Below, piece after piece: positions 55,826 to 64,000 of a stretch of DNA of 64,000 nucleotides (its first letter is position 1; every line of letters begins with the position of its first letter). The DNA is from Aliishimia ponticola (GTDB taxonomy: Bacteria; Pseudomonadota; Alphaproteobacteria; Rhodobacterales; Rhodobacteraceae). The stretch spans positions 186,001-250,000 of the forward strand of contig NZ_SRKY01000004.1 in NCBI RefSeq assembly GCF_004803475.1, written 5' to 3'. The position numbers and the translations under genes are program-made. The notes under the pieces are model-generated. The model was given only the letters and a program-made list of their open reading frames with translations, was not told where the DNA came from and did not search any database.

Positions 55826-57397
55826 ATGACCACAGACAAAAACCGCGTGTTGATCTTCGACACAACCCTGCGCGATGGCGAGCAATCTCCCGGCGCGACC
55901 ATGACCCATGCTGAAAAGCTCGAAATTGCCGGGCTGCTTGACGATATGGGCGTGGACATTATCGAAGCCGGGTTTCCCATCGCGTCCGAAGGCGATTTTC
56001 AGGCGGTCTCCGAAATCGCGCGCCAATCCAAGAACGCCACGATCTGCGGGCTGGCCCGCGCGCAGCTTCCCGATATCGACCGCTGCTGGGAAGCGGTAAA
56101 GCACGCGAAATCGCCACGTATCCACACCTTTATCGGCACCTCGCCGCTGCACCGGGCGATCCCGAACCTCACGCAGGATGAGATGGCCGAACGGATCGAA
56201 CAGACCGTCACCCATGCCCGGAACCTGTGCGACAACGTGCAATGGTCGCCGATGGATGCGACCCGGACCGAATGGGACTACCTCAAGCGGGTGTGCGAAA
56301 TCGCGATCAAGTCGGGGGCGACGACGATCAACATCCCCGATACGGTGGGCTACACCGCGCCGCGCGAAAGCGCCGAACTGATCCGCCGCCTGATTGACGA
56401 GGTCGAAGGCGGGCATGACGTGATCTGGGCCACCCACTGTCACAATGATCTGGGCATGGCGACTGCCAACAGCCTCGCTGCGGTCGAAGCCGGCGCGCGC
56501 CAGATCGAATGCACGATCAACGGGCTTGGCGAACGGGCGGGCAACACCGCGCTGGAAGAGGTCGTGATGGCCCTGAAAGTGCGCAACGACATCATGCCGT
56601 TCCACACGCAGATCGACACCAAGAAGATCATGCATATCTCGCGCCGTGTCTCCACGGTGTCGGGCTTCCCGGTGCAGTTCAACAAGGCCATCGTCGGCAA
56701 GAACGCCTTCGCGCATGAAAGCGGCATCCACCAGGACGGGATGCTCAAAAACGCCGAAACGTTCGAGATCATGCGCCCCGAAGATGTCGGTCTTGCCGGT
56801 ACGTCCTTGCCGCTGGGCAAGCATTCGGGACGCGCCGCGCTGCGGGCCAAGCTGAACGATCTCGGCTTCGAAATGGGCGACAACCAGCTCAAGGATGTGT
56901 TCGTGCGGTTCAAGGAACTGGCCGATCGCAAGAAAGAGGTCTTTGACGACGATCTGATCGCCCTGATGCGCGACGCGGCTGCGTCGGAACAATCCGACCG
57001 CCTCAAGATCAAGTCGCTGCGTGTCGTCTGTGGCACCGAGGGTCCGCAGACCGCCGACCTCGTGATGGAAATCGACGGCAAGGACGTCAGCACCACGGCG
57101 ACGGGCGACGGTCCGGTGGATGCGACTTTCAACGCCGTGAAGGCCCTGTTCGACCACTCCGCCCGGCTGCAACTGTATCAGGTACATGCCGTGACCGAAG
57201 GCACCGACGCGCAGGCCACCGTGTCTGTGCGGATGGAAGAGGACGGCAAGACGGCAACGGGTCAATCGGCGGATACCGATACGGTCGTTGCCTCGGCCAA
57301 GGCCTATGTCAACGCGCTTAACCGCCTGCTGATCCGCCGCGAGACGACCGAAGTGGGCTATGACACCAAGACGGTCAGCTACAAAGACGCTGGATAA
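55826..57397 (+). CDS. leuA: 2-isopropylmalate synthase
   Basis: First committed enzyme of leucine synthesis, condensing acetyl-CoA and 2-oxoisovalerate. FDTTLRDGEQSPG is at residues 11-23, with metal ligands in THCHNDLGMATANS and a C-terminal LeuA allosteric domain for leucine feedback (about 390-523). 523 residues is typical. AGAGAG precedes the ATG. Expression is probably set by the leucine leader upstream. It precedes the mre operon on the same strand with a 225-bp gap. Confidence 0.97.
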   Translation: MTTDKNRVLIFDTTLRDGEQSPGATMTHAEKLEIAGLLDDMGVDIIEAGFPIASEGDFQAVSEIARQSKNATICGLARAQLPDIDRCWEAVKHAKSPRIHTFIGTSPLHRAIPNLTQDEMAERIEQTVTHARNLCDNVQWSPMDATRTEWDYLKRVCEIAIKSGATTINIPDTVGYTAPRESAELIRRLIDEVEGGHDVIWATHCHNDLGMATANSLAAVEAGARQIECTINGLGERAGNTALEEVVMALKVRNDIMPFHTQIDTKKIMHISRRVSTVSGFPVQFNKAIVGKNAFAHESGIHQDGMLKNAETFEIMRPEDVGLAGTSLPLGKHSGRAALRAKLNDLGFEMGDNQLKDVFVRFKELADRKKEVFDDDLIALMRDAAASEQSDRLKIKSLRVVCGTEGPQTADLVMEIDGKDVSTTATGDGPVDATFNAVKALFDHSARLQLYQVHAVTEGTDAQATVSVRMEEDGKTATGQSADTDTVVASAKAYVNALNRLLIRRETTEVGYDTKTVSYKDAG

Positions 57398-57571
57398 CAC
57401 CCTGCCAGTTATGCGCCGCGGTGAAAGCTGCGGCGCCAATTCAGGCGCTCATCGCAGTGGCGCAAGGCGGCCGGTGATTGGGCCATGTAGCGAAATCGCG
57501 CTGATTTGTCCTGCATGGCCCCTTTCGTCTGACGGCGCGTGACCTTATAAGCCGAGCGGTCTGCGGTCTGA

Positions 57572-58669
<1,098 letters not shown>

Positions 58670-58736
58670 CGCGCCTGATAAACTCGGGCTATAGTTGACG
58701 ACAACCCCGGCCCATCGGGGGAAGGACGTACGGACC

Positions 58737-59636
58737 TTGGCCAAAGATCGGACGAACAGCGCAGATTATGTCGCGCCGCTTCAGCGGCTTCTGCTTGGTA
58801 TTGCCATTCTGTTCCTTGTCGGCGTCTTCATCGTGTGGCGCATCGACAGCCCCCGCGTCGAAAAGCTGCGCGCGCAGATCACCGACCGGCTGGTGCCGAA
58901 TATGGATTGGGCGATGGCCCCGGTCACCGGCACCGTCAATCTGGCCCGCGATTTCCAAAGCTATCACCGGCTGGCCGAACAAAACGCCGAACTGCGCCGG
59001 GAGTTGCGCCAGATGCGCGCGTGGAAAGAAGCGGCGCTGCAGCTTGAACAGGAAAACGCCCGCCTCCTGGACCTCAACAATGTGCAGCTTGATCCGCGCC
59101 TGACCTATATCACCGGGGTCGTGCTGGCCGATAGCGGCTCGCCATTCCGGCAGTCGGTCCTGCTGAATATCGGCGCCCGCGACGGCATCGTGGACGGCTG
59201 GGCAGCGATGGATGGGATCGGGCTGGTCGGGCGGATTTCGGGCGTGGCAAAGAACACCTCGCGCGTATTGCTGCTGACGGATGCGAACAGCCGGGTTCCG
59301 GCGGTCATCCAGCCTTCGGGCCAGCGTGCCATTGTTGCGGGTGACAATACCGGACGTCCGCCGGTGGATTTCATCGAAAGCCGCGATGCGGTGCGTCCGG
59401 GCGACCGGGTCGTAAGTTCCGGCGATGGGGGCGTGTTCCCGGCCGGGCTGCTCATCGGCTCGCTTGAGGTGGATCGGAATGGCGGTCTGCGCGTGCGCCT
59501 TGCCGCCGATTATGAACGGCTCGAATTCTTGCGGGTACTGCGCCACAACGGCACGCCCACCGTGTCCGACGAAGGCACCGTGATCCGCGAGGGGCAGCCC
59601 CTGCCGGATCCGGAACAGGTGGCCGACAGTGAATAA
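58737..59636 (+). CDS. mreC: Rod-shape-determining protein MreC
   Basis: 299-residue bitopic protein: one membrane segment (about 18-36), a coiled coil (ERVAEQNAELRR-type region) and the periplasmic beta domain with GVVLADSGSPFRQSVLLNIG. It links MreB to PBP2. I chose the TTG at 58737, which gives the family-typical start MAKDRTNSADY and has GGGGGAAGG upstream; a TTG 14 codons earlier is less typical. It overlaps mreD by eight bases. Confidence 0.93.
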   Translation: MAKDRTNSADYVAPLQRLLLGIAILFLVGVFIVWRIDSPRVEKLRAQITDRLVPNMDWAMAPVTGTVNLARDFQSYHRLAEQNAELRRELRQMRAWKEAALQLEQENARLLDLNNVQLDPRLTYITGVVLADSGSPFRQSVLLNIGARDGIVDGWAAMDGIGLVGRISGVAKNTSRVLLLTDANSRVPAVIQPSGQRAIVAGDNTGRPPVDFIESRDAVRPGDRVVSSGDGGVFPAGLLIGSLEVDRNGGLRVRLAADYERLEFLRVLRHNGTPTVSDEGTVIREGQPLPDPEQVADSE

Positions 59637-60168
59637 CGTCGCGCCTCTCAGCCTTTGGACCATGCGGGCGGTATTCGTCGCCCTTGCCCTTGTGATCCTG
59701 CTGGGGAACCTCTTGCCGCTGCAAACATTGACGCGCGGATGGGCGGGCCCGGACCTGCTGTTCGGCTTTGCGCTGGCTTGGTCGGTACGGCGCCCGGAAT
59801 ACGTGCCTGTGCCGCTGCTGGCCGCCGTTTTCTTTCTGGCCGATCTGCTGCTGTCGCGCCCACCGGGCCTTGGCGCAGCGCTGATGCTGATGGCGTGCTT
59901 TGATCTGCAGACCCGAATGCTGCGCCTGCGCGATGCGGGTTTTGCTGCCGAATGGGGCCGCGCCGCCGTGCTGATCATTGCGACCGCCGTCGCCAACCGC
60001 GTGGCGCTGGCGATCTTCTTCGTGCCCGCGCCGTCGCTGATCCTAGCCACGTTCCAGACCATAGCCACTGCCGCTGTCTATCCGCTGATCGTCGGTGTAT
60101 CGGCCCTTGTATTCGGCGTGCGCCTGTCCGCCCCCGGCGATATCGACAAGTTGGGACACCGCCTATGA
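59629..60168 (+). CDS. mreD: Rod-shape-determining protein MreD
   Basis: 179-residue multispanning inner-membrane protein with five or six hydrophobic segments, the expected size and position for MreD, which completes the MreBCD complex. GTG start within the mreC end; its stop overlaps the mrdA start by ATGA. Sequence conservation of this family is low, so the call rests mostly on topology and on the operon. Confidence 0.9.
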   Translation: MNNVAPLSLWTMRAVFVALALVILLGNLLPLQTLTRGWAGPDLLFGFALAWSVRRPEYVPVPLLAAVFFLADLLLSRPPGLGAALMLMACFDLQTRMLRLRDAGFAAEWGRAAVLIIATAVANRVALAIFFVPAPSLILATFQTIATAAVYPLIVGVSALVFGVRLSAPGDIDKLGHRL

Positions 60169-62114
60169 GACGCCCCCGCGCAGACCTCGAAGCCGCCCAT
60201 AAGAACCTGACCCGCCGCGCAACGCTGCTGGGCGGCATGCAGTTGATGTTCGTCACCGGTCTGGCCGCACGGATGCAATATCTCCAGCTGGAACAAGCGG
60301 ATGAATACCGCCTGCTGGCCGAAGAAAACCGCATCAATATCCGCCTGATCCCGCCGGAACGGGGCGAGATTTTCGACCGCAACGGCGTGCAGCTTGCGCG
60401 CAATGTGCCGTCCTACCGGATCGTCATCGTGCGCGAGAATGCGGGCGATGTGAAAACCGTGATCCAGCGCCTGCAAAAGCTGGTCGAACTCGACCCGGAG
60501 GAACTTGACGCCGCGCTGGAAGAAATGCGCCGTTCCGCCCCGTTTCTGCCCGTGACCATCGCCGAGAACGTCAGTTGGGATACGGTGTCGAAAGTGTCGG
60601 TCAACGCGCCAGCACTGCCGGGCATCACGCCAGAGGTCGGTCTGACCCGCTATTACCCCATGGGGTCGGACTATGCGCATGTGCTGGGATATGTCGGCCC
60701 GGTGTCGGATTACGATCTGGAAAAGATCGAAAACCCGGATCAGTTGCTCCGCATTCCTCGTTTCCAGATCGGCAAGGTCGGCGTCGAGGCGAAATACGAA
60801 GAACGGTTGCGCGGCAAGGCAGGGGCCAAACGTGTCGAAGTGAACGCAACGGGCCGGGTCATGCGCGAGTTGTCACGCAAGCAAGGCACCGCTGGGCAAG
60901 ACTTGCAGCTCACCATCGACGCGAACCTGCAAAGCTATGTGCAGGCCCGTCTGGGCGAGGAAAGCGCCTCGGCCATCGTGATCGATGTGCAAAATGGCGA
61001 CCTCATGGCAATCGCGTCCTCGCCGACATTCGATCCAAACCTCTTTGTGCAGGGCATTTCCGTTGCCGATTACCGGGCCCTGACGCAAAATACCTTCCGT
61101 CCGCTGGCGTCCAAATCCGTGCAGGGCACCTATCCGCCCGGTTCGACCTTCAAGATGATTACCGCCATGGCCGCGTTGGAAGACGGGCTGATCGATGCCG
61201 ATGACACGGTCTATTGTCCCGGCCATCTGGAGGTCGCGGGCCGCCGCTTTCACTGCTGGAAACGTGTGGGCCATGGCTGGATGGACCTTGCCAATTCGCT
61301 CAAGCAAAGCTGCGACGTCTACTACTATGACCTCGCGCTGAAAGTCGGGATCGAAAAAATCTCGGCCATGGCCAATCGGTTTGGTCTGGGCGTCCGGCAC
61401 GATCTGCCCATGTCCGCCGTCGCTCAAGGGCTGACCCCGACCAAGGCGTGGAAGCAATCGACCTATCAGCAGGACTGGCGGATCGGCGACACGGTCAACG
61501 CCTCTATCGGGCAGGGCTATATGCTGGCCTCTCCGATCCAACTGGCGGTCATGGCGGCGCGGATTGCCACGGGGCGGTCGGTGTCCCCGCGTTTGATCAA
61601 GACAATCGACGGGGTCGAGACGCCCTCCGGCGCGGGCGAAGCCATGGGGCTGAACCAGGGGCATCTGGCCCAGGTGCGCCGCGCCATGTACGAGGTGGTG
61701 AATGATCGGCGCGGCACAGCCTATGGCTCGCGCAGCATCGCCGAGGGGATGCGGATTGCGGGCAAGACCGGCACCAGCCAAGTCCGCAACATCACCGCCG
61801 AGGAACGCGCGCGCGGAGTGACGCGCAACGAAGATCTGCCTTGGGAGCGGCGCGACCACGCCTTGTTCGTGAACTTCGCGCCGTTCGACAATCCCCGCTA
61901 TGCGGTCTGCGTCGTGGTCGAACATGGCGGCGGCGGCTCGACCGCTGCGGCGCCGATCGCGCGGGACGTCACACTGCAAGCGCTCTACGGGGGCGAACCG
62001 CCGCTGGACGCCTATCCGCGCAAGGATCGCGGACGCATCAGCGCGCAGCAGGAACGCCTTCGCGAAGTCCGCCCGATTGCGCGCGGCGTGGGCAGCCCGG
62101 AGGAACAGGCGTGA
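60165..62114 (+). CDS. mrdA: Penicillin-binding protein 2 (elongasome transpeptidase)
   Basis: 649-residue D,D-transpeptidase for lateral-wall peptidoglycan. A membrane anchor lies near residues 20-38; the active-site serine is in STFK (327-330), followed by SCD in SLKQSCDVYYYD and KTG in AGKTGTSQVR. ATGA overlap with mreD and GTGA overlap with rodA show tight coupling. A much longer frame begins within mreD and is rejected. Confidence 0.96.
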   Translation: MRRPRADLEAAHKNLTRRATLLGGMQLMFVTGLAARMQYLQLEQADEYRLLAEENRINIRLIPPERGEIFDRNGVQLARNVPSYRIVIVRENAGDVKTVIQRLQKLVELDPEELDAALEEMRRSAPFLPVTIAENVSWDTVSKVSVNAPALPGITPEVGLTRYYPMGSDYAHVLGYVGPVSDYDLEKIENPDQLLRIPRFQIGKVGVEAKYEERLRGKAGAKRVEVNATGRVMRELSRKQGTAGQDLQLTIDANLQSYVQARLGEESASAIVIDVQNGDLMAIASSPTFDPNLFVQGISVADYRALTQNTFRPLASKSVQGTYPPGSTFKMITAMAALEDGLIDADDTVYCPGHLEVAGRRFHCWKRVGHGWMDLANSLKQSCDVYYYDLALKVGIEKISAMANRFGLGVRHDLPMSAVAQGLTPTKAWKQSTYQQDWRIGDTVNASIGQGYMLASPIQLAVMAARIATGRSVSPRLIKTIDGVETPSGAGEAMGLNQGHLAQVRRAMYEVVNDRRGTAYGSRSIAEGMRIAGKTGTSQVRNITAEERARGVTRNEDLPWERRDHALFVNFAPFDNPRYAVCVVVEHGGGGSTAAAPIARDVTLQALYGGEPPLDAYPRKDRGRISAQQERLREVRPIARGVGSPEEQA

Positions 62115-63250
62115 GCTATCTAGAGTACACGGTCAAACATGTCCCAAGCGGCGCACGCAAGATTCTGTTCCTGAACTGGCCGCTTGCCTTGCTGCTGGCC
62201 AGCGTCGCCGGGATCGGCTTTCTGATGCTCTACTCCGTCGCGGGCGGGACATTTTCCACATGGGCCGAACCGCAGGCGAAACGCTTTGCCGTCGGGTTTC
62301 TGCTGATGATACTCGTCGCCATGGTGCCGATCTGGTTCTGGCGGTCCATGGCCGGTGTCGCCTATGGCGTTTCGGTCCTGCTTTTGCTGGCGGTGGAGTT
62401 CTTCGGCTCTGTCGGGATGGGAGCGCAGCGCTGGATCGACCTTGGGTTCATGCGGCTGCAACCGTCAGAGCTGATGAAGATCACGCTGGTTATGGCCTTG
62501 GCCGCCTATTACGACGCCCTGCCCCAGAAACGGACCTCTCGGCCGCTTTGGGTCATCCTGCCGCTCATTCTGATCTTCTTGCCGACGGCCCTGGTGCTGC
62601 GCCAGCCGGACCTTGGCACGGCGATCCTGCTATTGACCGCCGGTGGCGGGCTGATGTTCGTCGCCGGGGTGCATTGGGCCTATTTCGCAGCGGTGGTGAC
62701 AGCGGCCGTCGGACTTGTCACGGCGGTATTCCAGTCGCGCGGAACGCCATGGCAACTGCTGAAAGACTACCAGTATCGGCGCATCGACACGTTTCTGGAC
62801 CCCAGTCAGGATCCGCTGGGCGCTGGCTATCACATCACCCAATCGAAGATCGCGCTTGGCTCTGGCGGGTGGACCGGGCGCGGCTTCATGCAAGGGACGC
62901 AATCGCGGCTCAACTTCCTGCCGGAAAAGCACACGGACTTCATCTTTACGACACTAGCCGAAGAGTTCGGCTTTGTCGGCGGCTTCACCCTGCTTGCGCT
63001 GTACGCGCTGATCATCCTGTTCTGTGTCACCTCGGCGCTGATGAACCGAGACCGGTTTTCAAACCTTCTGATCCTCGGCATCGCACTGAACTTCTTCCTC
63101 TTCTTCGCCGTGAACATGTCGATGGTCATGGGGCTTGCCCCGGTCGTCGGCGTGCCGTTACCGCTGGTCAGCTACGGGGGATCGGCGATGCTCGTCCTCA
63201 TGCTGGCCTTCGGTCTGGTGCAATCGGCTCATGTCCATAGGCCTCGTTAA
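62111..63250 (+). CDS. rodA: Rod-shape-determining protein RodA (peptidoglycan glycosyltransferase)
   Basis: 379-residue SEDS-family polytopic membrane glycosyltransferase that works with PBP2. About ten membrane segments; conserved loops include GAQRWIDLGFMRLQPSE and the large periplasmic loop with QYRRIDTFLDP, DPLGAGYHITQSKIALGSGG and LPEKHTDFIFT, and the C-terminal PLVSYGGSAML. GTG start overlapping the mrdA stop. Last gene of the rod operon. Confidence 0.96.
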   Translation: MSYLEYTVKHVPSGARKILFLNWPLALLLASVAGIGFLMLYSVAGGTFSTWAEPQAKRFAVGFLLMILVAMVPIWFWRSMAGVAYGVSVLLLLAVEFFGSVGMGAQRWIDLGFMRLQPSELMKITLVMALAAYYDALPQKRTSRPLWVILPLILIFLPTALVLRQPDLGTAILLLTAGGGLMFVAGVHWAYFAAVVTAAVGLVTAVFQSRGTPWQLLKDYQYRRIDTFLDPSQDPLGAGYHITQSKIALGSGGWTGRGFMQGTQSRLNFLPEKHTDFIFTTLAEEFGFVGGFTLLALYALIILFCVTSALMNRDRFSNLLILGIALNFFLFFAVNMSMVMGLAPVVGVPLPLVSYGGSAMLVLMLAFGLVQSAHVHRPR

Positions 63251-64000
63251 TGATCAACGTCCTCTTCGCCGCCCGTCCCGAACGCTGGCCGCTCTACGAA
63301 ACTCCGCTGACCGAAGCCTTTGCCGAAGCCGGTCTGCAGGTCCATCTGGCGACCGACATCCCCGCAGAGATGGTGGACTACATCATCTACGCCCCGAACT
63401 CCCCCCTTCAGGATTTCACCCCCTATACACGCGCCAAGGCCGTGCTGAACCTCTGGGCCGGGGTGGAAGGGATCGTGAACAATCCGACACTGCATATACC
63501 GCTTTGCCGGATGGTGGATATGGCGCTCACACAAGGCATGGTCGAATGGGTCACAGGCCACGTCCTGCGCCACCACCTTGGCATGGATGCCCATATCCTC
63601 GCCCAACCCGGAGAATGGGCCCCCAAAGCGCCCCCCGTGGCCTGGGACCGCAAAGTGACAGTGCTGGGGTTGGGGGAACTGGGCACGGCTTGCGCACAGT
63701 CTCTGGCACGCATTGGCTTCGACACCCATGGCTGGGCGCGGTCTGAAAAAACCGTGGAAGGCGTCACGTGCCACACCGACCTGTCCGAAGCCCTCACCGG
63801 GGCTGGCGGCGTCGTCCTGCTTCTCCCCGACACGCCGGCAACAACGCAGATCATGAATGCCGGAACCTTCGCCAAGCTGGCGCCTGGTGCCTTCCTGCTT
63901 AATCCCGGCCGCGGCCCGCTGATTGACGATGACGCACTATTGGATGCGCTGAACTCCGGCCAGTTAAGCCATGCAACGCTCGACACCTTCCGCACCGAAC
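63250..64000 (+). CDS. ghrA: Glyoxylate/hydroxypyruvate reductase A-like, truncated by window end
   Basis: First 250 residues of a D-isomer-specific 2-hydroxyacid dehydrogenase. The NAD(P) motif GLGELGTA lies about residue 139, preceded by the hinge and an N-terminal catalytic half opening MINVLFAARPERWPLYE; NPGRGPLIDDDALLDAL contains the catalytic arginine region. It matches the GhrA subgroup that reduces glyoxylate or hydroxypyruvate. The ATG shares its A with the last base of the rodA stop (TAATG), so it may be co-transcribed with the rod operon. The 3' end is outside the window. Confidence 0.88.
   Translation, partial: MINVLFAARPERWPLYETPLTEAFAEAGLQVHLATDIPAEMVDYIIYAPNSPLQDFTPYTRAKAVLNLWAGVEGIVNNPTLHIPLCRMVDMALTQGMVEWVTGHVLRHHLGMDAHILAQPGEWAPKAPPVAWDRKVTVLGLGELGTACAQSLARIGFDTHGWARSEKTVEGVTCHTDLSEALTGAGGVVLLLPDTPATTQIMNAGTFAKLAPGAFLLNPGRGPLIDDDALLDALNSGQLSHATLDTFRTE

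Noticed and set aside
55781-57439. 552-codon open frame antisense to leuA
   Set aside because: LeuA is certain on the plus strand; the antisense frame has no features of a real protein.

Overview
The window looks like a chromosome segment of a Rhodobacteraceae (Roseobacter-group) alphaproteobacterium. The signs are high GC, dense short operons, a VPLPA-type C-terminal sorting signal, a class I lysyl-tRNA synthetase, FnrL-type and CtrA-type boxes, and the order leuA, mreB, mreC, mreD, mrdA (PBP2), rodA. All identifications come from reading the sequence and comparing it with remembered families; no search was run. I saw no rRNA, tRNA, CRISPR array, transposase or phage gene.

Layout. 0-2.7 kb: a NitT/TauT-type ABC transporter of unknown substrate. 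2.6-5.4 kb: a short DksA-like zinc-finger protein and a small membrane protein, each with an FNR-type box at the same distance from its start, then lepA. 5.6-11.5 kb: a small unknown protein, a lipoprotein, dapB, rbfA, a phosphodiester glycosidase, truB, a DUF1643 protein and a VPLPA-CTERM protein. 11.5-17.6 kb: a homogentisate operon (hmgA, fahA, an MBL-fold protein, an aromatic flavin hydroxylase and a 62-residue DUF2783 protein) with a divergent MarR regulator and a palindrome between them. 17.6-26.2 kb: small membrane and envelope proteins, lysK, a TerB-like protein, a D,D-carboxypeptidase, nadD, ettA and two tandem cold-shock genes with related 5' leaders.

26.2-37.4 kb is a reductive pyrimidine-degradation locus. 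preT and preA (dihydropyrimidine dehydrogenase), hydA (dihydropyrimidinase) and an M20 N-carbamoyl-beta-alanine amidohydrolase carry out the three steps; an NMT1-like ABC transporter sits downstream in the hydrolase operon; a RutR-like TetR regulator is divergent from it. Two RutR-like palindromes stand before the two operons. 37.4-42.3 kb: a GDSL esterase divergent from a YbbA/YbbP exporter pair, then an inositol-monophosphatase-family enzyme. 42.3-46.9 kb: gcvT-gcvH-gcvP behind a tandem glycine riboswitch. 47-55.5 kb: gamma-glutamylcyclotransferase-like protein, gltX, a Tat-exported MBL hydrolase, nadE, an exported MORN-repeat protein, and an iron-sulfur photolyase coupled to an SDR enzyme. 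55.6 kb to the end: leuA behind a candidate leucine-rich leader peptide, the rod-shape operon mreBCD-mrdA-rodA, and a truncated ghrA-like dehydrogenase.

The least ordinary structures are a 340-bp inverted duplication (6.6-7.0 kb and 29.0-29.3 kb) carrying the end of one ABC gene and the start of the next, with an 82-codon ORF that overlaps both neighbours; a 21-nt dispersed motif inside and outside that duplication; a probable MhaAB-like two-component hydroxylase joined to the homogentisate genes; the candidate, possibly leaderless, leu leader peptide; and the paired FNR-type boxes.
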